DNA from: AC-32 sp963728765
GTDB taxonomy: Bacteria; Actinomycetota; Thermoleophilia; Gaiellales; Gaiellaceae
NCBI GenBank assembly: GCA_963728765.1
Contig: CAVSKX010000004.1
Span: 434,001 to 498,000, forward strand
Length of the DNA: 64,000 nucleotides
Direction: 5' to 3'
Shown piece after piece: positions 9,716 to 17,722 of the stretch. The notes beneath the pieces were generated by a model, which was not told the origin of the DNA, searched no databases, and saw nothing but the letters and a program-made list of their open reading frames with translations. Position 1 is the first letter of the stretch. Every line of letters begins with the position of its first letter. Both the position numbers and the translations under genes were made by a program.

Positions 9716-9873
9716 TTCCCGGCCAGCGCGAAGACGAGCACGCGCGCGAGCTTCGCACCGATCTTGTCGCGGAGTCGCTCGAAGGCCGGCTGCCGCCGCG
9801 CGCCCGGCTCCGCGCACTGCGCAAGCAACAGGCTTAGGCGCTTCGGTCGACGGCTCTCCAGGGCGGTGCTCAT
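9688..9873 (-). CDS. Possible small basic protein
   Basis: A 61-residue minus-strand ORF rich in Arg, Leu and Ala overlaps the 3' end of the membrane gene by 28 bp. Beyond filling the otherwise empty 9716-9946 interval, there is little to show it is expressed. No family is recognised. Confidence 0.3.
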   Translation of the reverse strand: MSTALESRRPKRLSLLLAQCAEPGARRQPAFERLRDKIGAKLARVLVFALAGNQRRSARRG

Positions 9874-9946
9874 TGGCCAGGTGTATCGGTACCGGTCCAG
9901 CCCACCTCATCCCTCCCGGGAGGGAAGAAGCGGGGTACGAAGGAAG

Positions 9947-10579
9947 CTAGTCGGAGCGCGTGCGCTCGTAGTCGTCGGTACGCCCGCGCTCGCGGTCGCG
10001 GACGATGGTCTCGTCGTCGACAGTCCCGTGGTCCCGGGCCGCGGCCTCGCGCTCCTCGCGCGCGGTTGCCGTGTCCTCGGGCGGGGGGCCCTTCTGGTCC
10101 ACCGGGACCGGCTCGGCAGGCGCGGCGCGGCGCTCCCGGCCGAACGGCCCGTATGCGGCAGGCCCGGTCGTGTCGAACGTGAAGCCGAACACGAGCCCGA
10201 GGCCGAAGGCGAGCACGGACACGTACTCGCCGAGATCGCCAACGAGGCCATTGATCCCGATGTCGTCAGTCCAGCTGCGGATGTGATCCCGGAACCAGTT
10301 CGGGTCGGGCTGCGTCGCGAGCAGCACCCAGCCGGCCGCGATGAGCACCGGGATGAAGGCGATCAGGAAGACGTTTACGGACAGGCGGGGCCAACCCCAC
10401 TTCGTCCAGCCGCCCAGCAGCTGCGAGAACGCCATCACGAGCCCCGCGGCGGCGACCAGGCCGTAGACGCCCCAGTAGCCGCCGTTCGAGCTGTCGCTGA
10501 CCTGCGTCGCGAGCCAGATCAACAAACCGGCTACGGCCGCGCAGATCAGCGTGACCGTTCCACGTGTCAAGCCGTACAT
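9947..10579 (-). CDS. Integral membrane protein with hydrophilic C-terminal tail
   Basis: The 210-residue protein has four predicted membrane helices (about residues 7-26, 33-55, 68-90 and 118-138). They are followed by a charged, low-complexity cytoplasmic tail rich in Arg, Glu and Pro. The annotated ATG is preceded by GGAGGTGG, a strong ribosome binding site. No family is recognised with confidence. Confidence 0.65.
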   Translation of the reverse strand: MYGLTRGTVTLICAAVAGLLIWLATQVSDSSNGGYWGVYGLVAAAGLVMAFSQLLGGWTKWGWPRLSVNVFLIAFIPVLIAAGWVLLATQPDPNWFRDHIRSWTDDIGINGLVGDLGEYVSVLAFGLGLVFGFTFDTTGPAAYGPFGRERRAAPAEPVPVDQKGPPPEDTATAREEREAAARDHGTVDDETIVRDRERGRTDDYERTRSD

Positions 10580-10618
10580 GCCACCACCTCCGGGCCGGTG
10601 GTACCCGGATCGCCGGAT

Positions 10619-11224
10619 CTAAAGCGCCAGCCTGCGGCTGTCGAAGCGCGCGGAGTACAGCTCGGCGGCGAAATCCTCCACGACCCGCTCGAGGTCCGAG
10701 GCGAACACGTGTGCGACCACCCCCACCTCGCGGTCGTTGTGGAACGGAAGGTCGAGGTGCTGCGTGGTCACGAGGTTGATCGAGACGCTCCCGCAGACCG
10801 GGCAGCGGACGGCCAGGCCGACCTCCTCCCCGGCCCCGCTCGGGGCGAGCACCACGAATGCGGAGGGAAACACGGGCCGCGGGCGCTCCTCCGCGTAGCA
10901 GAAGAAGCTCCAGGGCCACTCCCCGGCCTGGATCCGCCGCGCGGCGAGGTCGGCGAGCTCCCGCTCGACCGGATCGACCGTCGCGGTCATCAGGTTCACG
11001 AAGGTCGCGTCGCCGCCGAGGCCCAGCGGCGCCCAGTCGAGCTCGTCGTGTGAGACCAGCCCCGGGTGCTCGTGGCCGCAGGCGCAGCCGAACTCGACCT
11101 CGAAGACCGCGGGCTGAGCCGGCCCGGGCAGCTGCTCGACGCGCCGGAACGACGAAAGCGCGACGCGCTCCTGCCCCCGCTCCGGGCACGCAAACGTGTA
11201 CAGGGTGGTGAGGGCGTCGTACAT
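10619..11224 (-). CDS. Zinc-ribbon hypothetical protein
   Basis: The 201-residue product has Cys-x-Cys near residues 47-49 (FGCACGHEHPG) and a C-P-V-C-G-S motif near 142-145, which could form a zinc ribbon; an early CPERG adds another Cys. The rest is a mixed alpha/beta sequence without a known catalytic signature. It is a singleton gene next to apt; the role is unknown. Confidence 0.6.
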   Translation of the reverse strand: MYDALTTLYTFACPERGQERVALSSFRRVEQLPGPAQPAVFEVEFGCACGHEHPGLVSHDELDWAPLGLGGDATFVNLMTATVDPVERELADLAARRIQAGEWPWSFFCYAEERPRPVFPSAFVVLAPSGAGEEVGLAVRCPVCGSVSINLVTTQHLDLPFHNDREVGVVAHVFASDLERVVEDFAAELYSARFDSRRLAL

Positions 11225-11308
11225 GACGGTGTTGTAATCGGCACTTCGGACGCCAAAACGTAGGTTTGGCCGGCGTGAGCGAGGCTCGCTGAACTAAGCG
11301 CGTTAGCG

Positions 11309-11830
11309 CTAGTAGTGGATCAGCGAGTGGACGTCGCGGCCCTCGAGCTGCTTCGTACCCTCGAGGAAGTCCAGCTCGATGACGAAGGCGACGCCCACGA
11401 TCTCGCCCCCGAGCTGCTCGGCGAGGTCGCAGATCGCGCGGGCGGTGCCGCCCGTCGCCAGGACGTCGTCGTGGACGAGCACGCGCTGCCCACTCGTGAT
11501 CGCGTCGGCGTGGAGCTCGAGTGAGTTCTCCCCGTACTCGAGCGCGTACGTGGCGCTCACCGTCTTCCAGGGCAGCTTCCCGGGCCGGCGCGCCGCCACG
11601 AAGCCGCAGCCGAGCTTGTAGGCGACGGTTGCTCCCAGGATGAACCCGCGGGCCTCCGCGCCCAGGATCACGTCCGGCCTGCGCGGCTCCGCCCAGTCGG
11701 CGATCAGGTCGGTGACCTCGCGGAGGCAGGCGGGGTCGGCGAGCAGCGGCATGATGTCCTTGAAGAGGACCCCGGGCTCCGGGAAGTCCGGGACGTCGCG
11801 GATCCGCGCCTTGAGGCTGTCGACGCCCAT
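11309..11830 (-). CDS. apt: Adenine phosphoribosyltransferase
   Basis: The 173-residue enzyme makes AMP from adenine and PRPP in the cytosol (purine salvage). The PRPP loop VLVHDDVLATGGTA is clear, and the N-terminal FPEPGVLFKDI and GAEARGF motifs are typical. The start ATG overlaps the stop of the upstream MerR-like gene by ATGA, so translation is coupled. Confidence 0.93.
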   Translation of the reverse strand: MGVDSLKARIRDVPDFPEPGVLFKDIMPLLADPACLREVTDLIADWAEPRRPDVILGAEARGFILGATVAYKLGCGFVAARRPGKLPWKTVSATYALEYGENSLELHADAITSGQRVLVHDDVLATGGTARAICDLAEQLGGEIVGVAFVIELDFLEGTKQLEGRDVHSLIHY

Positions 11831-12528
11831 CAGCGGCCCGCGACCTGGCGCAGGTCGCGCCAGAAGAGGAGCTGCGAGAGCTCCTGGGCGACTTCGGCGA
11901 GAGTCTGCAGCTGCTGAACGGCCGCGTCGCGCCGCTCCTGGCTGCGCGAACGCAACGAGGGCGCGACGAGCTGCTCCAAGAGGCCGGCCTCGCGGTCGGC
12001 AGCGGTGCGGAAGGTGCGCAGATGGCGCGCGGAGATCCCGAAGCGCGCGAGCTTCGCGCAGGCGACCGCAACGTCGGCGTCGCCGGCCGGGTAGAGCTTC
12101 TCGCCGCCCTCTCGGCGCGGCTGCAGGAGGCCGTACTCCTCGAGCTCCCGCGCCAAGTCGCGTGTGATGGCCGCTCGCTCGCACAGCTCGCCGAGGTCGA
12201 GCTCGTCGTCGGGCTCCGCGAGCCCGACCGCGTGCCGGCGACGGCGCTCCTTGCCCGCGCCGGACGGCGAGGCGAGCTCCTGGCGGATCACCCGCAGCGG
12301 CAGGAACTCGTCGCGCTGCAGGCGCAGGATCGTCTCCAGGCGCTCCACGTCGTCCTCGCTGAAGAGTCGGTAGCCGCTCTGCGTGCGCCGCGGCGCGAGC
12401 AGGCCCTGGTCCTCGAGGTAGCGGATCTTCGAGATCGAGATGTCCGGAAACTCCGCCTGGAGCCGTGTGCACACCGCGCCAATCGTGAGCAGCCGGGCGC
12501 GCTCGGTTGTCGCCTCGACGGCGGTCAC
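11830..12528 (-). CDS. ftsR: MerR-family regulator, FtsR-like
   Basis: The 232-residue protein has an N-terminal winged helix (LTIGAVCTRLQAEFPDISISKIRYLEDQGLL, then RLFSEDDVERLETI) and a second MerR-like half (ARELEEYGLLQPRREG). Size, duplicated layout and position downstream of a GarA-type FHA gene match FtsR of Actinobacteria, which affects ftsZ expression in Corynebacterium. The symbol rests on this context and is an inference. It overlaps apt by 4 bp. Confidence 0.75.
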   Translation of the reverse strand: MTAVEATTERARLLTIGAVCTRLQAEFPDISISKIRYLEDQGLLAPRRTQSGYRLFSEDDVERLETILRLQRDEFLPLRVIRQELASPSGAGKERRRRHAVGLAEPDDELDLGELCERAAITRDLARELEEYGLLQPRREGGEKLYPAGDADVAVACAKLARFGISARHLRTFRTAADREAGLLEQLVAPSLRSRSQERRDAAVQQLQTLAEVAQELSQLLFWRDLRQVAGR

Positions 12529-12610
12529 GACCCGAGCTCCTGGTCTGCGCGGGCTCGCATCGCTCGGCCAAGCGCGGAGGGCCGGAGTTTTAACCAGACG
12601 CGTAGCGTGC

Positions 12611-13087
12611 TCATTTCTCCAGAAAGCTGAGCTTGTACTTGCCGATCTGGAGCTCGTCGCCGTTCTCCAGCTGGCCGGACTCGATGCGACGGCGGTTCAG
12701 GAACGTCCCGTTCAGGCTCCCCTGGTCCTCGATGAAGAAGGCCTCGTCCTTGTGGACGAGCACCGCGTGCTTTCGCGACACGGTGACGTCGTCGAGGAAG
12801 ATGTCGCAGTCCGGCGAGCGGCCGATCGTCGTGCGCTCGCCCTGCGGCACGAAGTGCTCGCCCGCGCGACCGCCGCCGGAGCGGACGACGAGTGCGGGGC
12901 CTTCGGCGCCGAGGTCTTCGAGCGACACCAGGCCTCCCTCCTCCGCCTCCTCGGGCGTGTAGCTCATCGTCGTCTCGGAGCCGGGCTCGTCCTTCACGAG
13001 CAGGGCGCCGCAGCGCGAGCAGTAGTTCGCGGCCTCCGGGTTCTGGAACCCGCACTCGGGGCAGTACACATGCCTCACGCGAGCCAT
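12611..13087 (-). CDS. garA: FHA-domain signalling protein, GarA/OdhI-like with N-terminal zinc ribbon
   Basis: A four-Cys zinc ribbon (CPECG ... CSRCG, first 30 residues) is followed by a GSETTMSY segment. This resembles the ETT phosphorylation motif by which Ser/Thr kinases control GarA/OdhI. The FHA domain follows (GRSPDCDIFLDD, VSRKHA, LNGTFLN). Known family role: the unphosphorylated FHA protein inhibits 2-oxoglutarate dehydrogenase and related enzymes. The zinc ribbon is extra relative to mycobacterial GarA. The start is uncertain: AAGGGA abuts ATG 13087, but is well spaced for the in-frame GTG 13078. Confidence 0.82.
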   Translation of the reverse strand: MARVRHVYCPECGFQNPEAANYCSRCGALLVKDEPGSETTMSYTPEEAEEGGLVSLEDLGAEGPALVVRSGGGRAGEHFVPQGERTTIGRSPDCDIFLDDVTVSRKHAVLVHKDEAFFIEDQGSLNGTFLNRRRIESGQLENGDELQIGKYKLSFLEK

Positions 13088-13164
13088 TCCCTTGCGCGCG
13101 CGGCACTTTGGGTGGGCCAACGCAGGCGTACCTGCGGCGAAACTGAACGCGTAGCGTGCCGCAA

Positions 13165-13413
13165 TTACGCCTCGCTGGGCGGGGCTGCCTTGCCGGCGAG
13201 GATGGCGGCGAGCCGGTCGACGTCGACCTGCTCGAGCACGCTCTTCCCGCCCGTCTCACGGAGCCGCGCCTGGAGCTCGGCGCGCAGCAGGTCGATCTTC
13301 CCGTGCAGGATGCGCCTCCGGTACGAGACCTCCTGCTCCTCCTTCGTCAGCTCGTCGATGAGCTGCTTGAGGTCGTCGTCCGAGAGCGAGGCGAGATCGG
13401 GAAACGCTTCCAC
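13165..13413 (-). CDS. rsiG: RsiG-like c-di-GMP-responsive anti-sigma factor
   Basis: The 82-residue, mostly helical protein contains one copy of the RsiG signature in the form E(X)3S(X)2R(X)3H(X)3D, in the segment EQEVSYRRRILHGKID. The canonical motif has Gln where this has His. Streptomyces RsiG carries two copies and binds c-di-GMP to hold sigma WhiG; a single-copy homodimer is known from Rubrobacter. Two diguanylate cyclases in the window fit such a circuit. No WhiG gene is visible here. Confidence 0.72.
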   Translation of the reverse strand: MEAFPDLASLSDDDLKQLIDELTKEEQEVSYRRRILHGKIDLLRAELQARLRETGGKSVLEQVDVDRLAAILAGKAAPPSEA

Positions 13414-13476
13414 GTGAGCCTTTCGTCGGTGGCGGGAGCGCTCGTAGTCAAGCAGAAGGAGCCCGAAGGGTCAACC

Positions 13477-15999
13477 TTAGCTTGAGGCTCCGGCCGGGGC
13501 CGCGGCGCCTTCGGACTGCATGATCTCCTCGACCATTCCGCGCAGCTCGGCTTCGAGCTCTGCGGAGGCCTCCGTGGTCGCGCCCTCGGCGTAGATGTGC
13601 ACCAGCGGCTCGTCGGGGTCTGGCAGCAACTGTGCCCAGCCGCGCTCGTCGAAGACCTTGATCCCGTCCAGGAGGTCGACTTCCCGGTCGCGCAGCTGCT
13701 CAGTGAGCACCCGCATGACCGTCCCCTTCAGCGACCACGGACAGGGCACCTGCCGGTGGACGAGCGTGCTCGCCGGAAGCTCCGCAACCAGCTCCGAGAG
13801 CGGCTGCTCGACCGGCGCCAGCAGCTCCAGCAGCTTGCAGAGGCTCGCGACCGCGTCGTAGGCGGGCAGGAACTCCGGGAACACGTAGCCGCCTCCGACG
13901 GCGCCCGCGAAGATGACGTCGTCCTCCGCCGCGGCCTTGGTCAGCTCGGCGAGCGAGTGCGGCGTGCGGATCACCTCGAGCCCGCTCCCGGCGACCAGCT
14001 CGTCGACGTGGCTCGTGACGGTGATCGGGAATGCGAGCTTGCCGTGCCGCCCGTCGGAGCCCATCAGTCGCAGGAAGAGCAGCAGCGCCTGCTCGACCGG
14101 GATCTCGTGCGCCTGCTCGTCGATCAGGAAGAGCCGCTCGCCGGCCCGGTCGAAGACGACGCCGAGGTCGGCGCTGATCGCCGTCACCAGGCGCTTCGCC
14201 TGGCCGACAGCCTCCCGCAGCCCCGTGTGCGGCTCGCCGCCGTCAGCGGAGAACCCGTGCGCGCTGACTGCCTCGACGCCGAGTGGGCCGAGCAGCAAGG
14301 GCAGCACGTACGAGGTTGCGGAGTAACCGTAGTCGACGACGATGCGGTAGCCGCGCTGGCGGATCGCCTCCGCGTCGAGGTTCGCGAGCAGGTCGTGCGC
14401 GTAGCCCTCGCGCACGCGGGCCGGGTACGTGACCGTGCCGACTGCGTTGAAGGCCGCACGCCGCAGCTCGAGGCGCGTGTAGTGCTTCTCGATCTCCTTC
14501 TGCAGCTCCGCCGTCAGCTGGATCCCGGGCTGCTCGTAGAACCGGATCTCGAGCACCTCCGGGTCGATGTAGCTCACGCCCACGTGGAAACCGGCGTCGT
14601 AGCCCTGGGTCTTCAGCAGGTGGCGGCTGACGGCGGCGGGCGAGACACGCAGATCCGCGACGTGGACACCGGTGGAGTTGAGCCCGGAGAGCATCGCGCG
14701 CTTGATCACGCGGCAGGCGGCCGGCGACTCACGGCTCGCGACCACGCGCGCGCCGCGCTTCAGCGCCGTGCCGAGCGCCGCGGCCAGTCGAACCGCGGTC
14801 TCGGGCGTCAGATCGACGTTGACGAGCCCCGAAACGCCGTCCTTGCCGAACAGGTTCGACGAGGCGCGCGACTCCCAGATCAGGCTCTCGTGGATCTGCG
14901 CTCCGGTCTCGACCTCCTTGTACGGGTAGATCCGCACCTGCGGCAGGACGGCGCTCTGGGCGCCGAGCGTCACCTCGTCGCCGATCGCCGCGCCCTCCTG
15001 CACGTGGGCGTGCGCGCGGATGTCGCAGGCTCGGCCGACGACCGCGCCTTCCACGCGCGCACTGCGCCCGATGTGCGTCGCGGCGTCGATCACCGACCGC
15101 TCGGTTCGGGCGCGCTCGAGCAGCGTCACGCTGGAGCCGAGCACCGAGTACGGGCCGACCGTCGCGTCCGGGGCCACGCGGCAATAGTTGCCGAGGTACG
15201 CGGGCCCCTCGATCGCGTCGACGTCGTCGACCTCCACCCCCTCCCCCAGCCACACGTTGCCGCGCAGACGGATCCCCGGGATGTTCAGCCGCACTTCCTC
15301 GTCGAGTGCGTCGAAGTTCGCCTGTCGGAACTGGTCGAGGTTCCCGATGTCCTGCCAGTAGTCGTCGAAGACGTAGCCGTACAGCGGCCGGCCCATCTCG
15401 AGCAGCAGCGGGAACAGCTCCTTCGAGAAGTCGTAGGGTCCCTCGGTCGGCACGTGCCGCAGCACCTCCGGCTCGAGGACGTAGATGCCGGTGTTGATGG
15501 TGTCCGAGAAGACCTGGCTCCAGGATGGCTTCTCGAGGAAGCGCTCGATCCGGCCGTCCTCATCCGTGACGACGATCCCGAACTCGAGCGGGTTCTCGAC
15601 CGACTTCAGCCCGATCGTGACGGCGGCCTCCTTCTCGCGGTGGAAGCGGATCAGGTCGGTGAGGTCGACGTCGCAGAGCGCGTCGCCGGAGATGACGAGA
15701 AACGTCTCGTCGAGCCGCCCGCTCGCGAGTCGCACCGAGCCGGCCGTGCCGAGCGGCGACTCCTCGACGGAGTACTCGATCGTGAGCCCGAGCGTGTCGC
15801 CGCTGCCGAAGTAGCTGCGAATCGCCTCCGGCATGAAGGCGACGGTCACGATTACGTCCTCGAGCCCGTGCTGCTTGAGGAGCTCGAGGATGTGCTCCAT
15901 GCACGGCTTGCCGACGATCGGCACCATCGGCTTCGGCTGGTTGGAGGTGAGCGGGCGCAGGCGCGTGCCCTCGCCGCCGGCCATCACCACAGCTTTCAC
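13477..15999 (-). CDS. Fused sugar-phosphate nucleotidyltransferase / phosphohexomutase (mannose-1-P guanylyltransferase-phosphomannomutase type)
   Basis: The 840-residue protein starts with a nucleotidyltransferase domain (KAVVMAGGEGTRLRPLT, then KPMVPI; about residues 1-235). A left-handed beta-helix linker follows (about 255-370), then an alpha-D-phosphohexomutase module (about 385-815). The mutase phosphoserine loop is not textbook (expected TxSHNP; here VASRESPAA and SGLNSTG), so mutase activity is uncertain. The family probably supplies NDP-hexose for glycans. GTG 15999 has GGGAGGT 7 bp upstream and overlaps the pgsA stop. Confidence 0.82.
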   Translation of the reverse strand: MKAVVMAGGEGTRLRPLTSNQPKPMVPIVGKPCMEHILELLKQHGLEDVIVTVAFMPEAIRSYFGSGDTLGLTIEYSVEESPLGTAGSVRLASGRLDETFLVISGDALCDVDLTDLIRFHREKEAAVTIGLKSVENPLEFGIVVTDEDGRIERFLEKPSWSQVFSDTINTGIYVLEPEVLRHVPTEGPYDFSKELFPLLLEMGRPLYGYVFDDYWQDIGNLDQFRQANFDALDEEVRLNIPGIRLRGNVWLGEGVEVDDVDAIEGPAYLGNYCRVAPDATVGPYSVLGSSVTLLERARTERSVIDAATHIGRSARVEGAVVGRACDIRAHAHVQEGAAIGDEVTLGAQSAVLPQVRIYPYKEVETGAQIHESLIWESRASSNLFGKDGVSGLVNVDLTPETAVRLAAALGTALKRGARVVASRESPAACRVIKRAMLSGLNSTGVHVADLRVSPAAVSRHLLKTQGYDAGFHVGVSYIDPEVLEIRFYEQPGIQLTAELQKEIEKHYTRLELRRAAFNAVGTVTYPARVREGYAHDLLANLDAEAIRQRGYRIVVDYGYSATSYVLPLLLGPLGVEAVSAHGFSADGGEPHTGLREAVGQAKRLVTAISADLGVVFDRAGERLFLIDEQAHEIPVEQALLLFLRLMGSDGRHGKLAFPITVTSHVDELVAGSGLEVIRTPHSLAELTKAAAEDDVIFAGAVGGGYVFPEFLPAYDAVASLCKLLELLAPVEQPLSELVAELPASTLVHRQVPCPWSLKGTVMRVLTEQLRDREVDLLDGIKVFDERGWAQLLPDPDEPLVHIYAEGATTEASAELEAELRGMVEEIMQSEGAAAPAGASS

Positions 16000-16520
16000 G
16001 CCCGCACCTCCCGCCGAGCCTTGAGCAGGTAGCCCGCGAGCGAGATCGCGGCGAGAACGACACCGGCCCAGAAGATCCACAACGGCCAGCTCGTCCCCGC
16101 GCTCGTGCACATCACGAAGGCCAACGACGCGTACAGCAGCCAGGTCGCGGCCTTGCCGGTCGTGCTGACTGCGAACGCGTAGCCCCGCTCCACGACGAGC
16201 TTGTACCCGGCGATGAGCGCGAGGTCACGTGCGGGTATCGCCAGCGCGATCCAGGGTAGGCGGTCGGCGTGCCAGAGCAGGATCACGGCCGCGTCGATCA
16301 TGAGCCGGTCGGCGAGCGGGTCGGCGACCTTGCCGAAGTTCGACTCGACTCGCCAGCGCCTCGCCAGCCAGCCGTCGATCTGGTCGGTGACGCCGGCGAC
16401 GCCGAACACGATCGCCGCGGGCCAGCTGTGACCGCCCTCTGAGCTCAGCACCAGCGCGACGAAGACCGGGATCAGGGCGAGCCGGAAGATCGTCAGCGCA
16501 TTCGGGATCTGCGCCAGCAA
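15996..16520 (-). CDS. pgsA: CDP-alcohol phosphatidyltransferase (phosphatidylglycerophosphate synthase)
   Basis: It contains the CDP-alcohol transferase motif D-x2-D-G-x2-A-R-x8-G-x3-D-x3-D, beginning DQIDGWLAR, and several membrane helices. It likely condenses CDP-diacylglycerol with glycerol-3-phosphate at the membrane. Start choice: TTG 16520 gives 174 residues. An in-frame GTG at 16601 would add 27 residues encoded largely by a copy of the dispersed palindromic repeat, which makes it doubtful. Confidence 0.8.
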   Translation of the reverse strand: MLAQIPNALTIFRLALIPVFVALVLSSEGGHSWPAAIVFGVAGVTDQIDGWLARRWRVESNFGKVADPLADRLMIDAAVILLWHADRLPWIALAIPARDLALIAGYKLVVERGYAFAVSTTGKAATWLLYASLAFVMCTSAGTSWPLWIFWAGVVLAAISLAGYLLKARREVRA

Positions 16521-16573
16521 GGCGTCGCTTGCGACGCCGCCTGAGAGGCCGTGCCGGCTTTGCCGGTGCGGCC
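16513..16573 (-). repeat. Copy of the bipartite palindromic repeat (pgsA 5' end)
   Basis: Read on the minus strand: GCACCGGCAAAGCCGGCAC hairpin, a CTCTCAGG spacer, then GGCGTCGCAAGCGACGCC hairpin ending in CCTTG, whose TTG is the proposed pgsA start. The same architecture recurs at seven other loci in the window. Confidence 0.75.
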
Positions 16574-16618
16574 GTTTCGACCGGTCGGCTCGAGCTGCCA
16601 CGGTGAAAGGATACGGCG

Positions 16619-17626
16619 ATGGCCGAGAGGCTCTCGCTCCCGGGGTTCGTCAATGCCCACTCGCACGCCTTCCAGCGCGCGTTGCGCGGCCGCACGGAGG
16701 GCGACGACTTCTGGGGCTGGCGGGACGCGATGCTGGCGCTGGCCTGCGAAGTGACCGTCGAGCAGGTGCGCGCGGGGTACGTCGACGTCTACCGGGAGAT
16801 GCTCGGCTCCGGGTACACGGCGGTCGGCGAGTTCCACTACCTGGGGCCTGCGGAGGCGCACGCGGCCGTGGAGGCGGCCGCCGAGGCCGGGATCGAGCTG
16901 GTGCTCCTGCTGTCGGCGTACGCGCGCGGTGGGATCGAGCGCTTTCGTCAGGCCTCGGTCGCGGAGTACCTCTCGCAGCTGGAGGCGGTGCGCGACACGG
17001 GCGCGCGCGTCGGCCTCGCTCCCCACTCCGTGCGTGCCTGTCCGCGGGACTGGCTCGAGGACCTCGGGCGCTACGCCGCGGCCGAGTCGCTGCCGCTGCA
17101 CGTCCACGCCGACGAGCAGCCGCGCGAGATCGAGGAGTGCCTGGCCGAGCACGGCATGCGGCCGATCGAGCTGCTCGCGGACACGGGCTGCCTGGGGCCG
17201 CACACGACGGTCGTGCACGCGACGCACGCCGACGGGCACGAGCTCGACCTGCTGGCCGCCGCGGGTGCACGCATCTGTGTCTGCCCGACGACGGAGGCGA
17301 ACCTCGGCGATGGCTACGCGCCGGTGCAGGCGCTCTGCGAGCGTGGAGTCGGCCTGTGCATCGGCTCGGACTCGAACGTGCGGATCGACCCGCTCGAGGA
17401 GTTGCGCGAGCTGGAAGGGATTGCAAGGCGCAGCGCCGGGAGACGCAACGTCGTGGCGCTCTCGAGCCTCCTCTGCTTCGGCTCCGACGAGGGCGCCGCC
17501 GCACTCGGGCTCGAGCGCTGGGACGACGTCGAAGCCGACCTCGCGCACCCTTCGCTCGCGGGCGTCGAGGCGCAGGATGTCCACGCAGCGCTCGTGTTCG
17601 GCTGCTCTGCAGACGTCTTCCGCTGA
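16619..17626 (+). CDS. Amidohydrolase, formimidoylglutamate deiminase (HutF)-like
   Basis: The 335-residue TIM-barrel hydrolase begins almost at the metal motif GFVNAHSHAFQRALRG. It also carries LHVHADEQ, the H-A-T-H segment, and GSDSNVRIDPLEELRELE, all typical of HutF, which converts N-formimino-glutamate to N-formyl-glutamate in histidine breakdown. The N-terminal beta-sandwich usual in this superfamily is largely absent, so the protein is short. No other hut gene is near. ATG 16619 faces pgsA divergently across a short gap. Confidence 0.75.
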   Translation: MAERLSLPGFVNAHSHAFQRALRGRTEGDDFWGWRDAMLALACEVTVEQVRAGYVDVYREMLGSGYTAVGEFHYLGPAEAHAAVEAAAEAGIELVLLLSAYARGGIERFRQASVAEYLSQLEAVRDTGARVGLAPHSVRACPRDWLEDLGRYAAAESLPLHVHADEQPREIEECLAEHGMRPIELLADTGCLGPHTTVVHATHADGHELDLLAAAGARICVCPTTEANLGDGYAPVQALCERGVGLCIGSDSNVRIDPLEELRELEGIARRSAGRRNVVALSSLLCFGSDEGAAALGLERWDDVEADLAHPSLAGVEAQDVHAALVFGCSADVFR

Positions 17627-17722
17627 GCACGCGAACTGCGGGAAGATTCCGAGCGGCCCTCAGCGTTGAAACGGATGCGACTCCGCCGAGCGCCAGGGAG
17701 CCTTCGAGTAAGGAGAACTCGA

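Noticed and set aside
13597..16032. 811-codon plus-strand open frame opposite the nucleotidyltransferase/phosphohexomutase fusion
   Set aside because: It is an antisense shadow with no domain signal; the minus strand encodes a well-recognised enzyme throughout.
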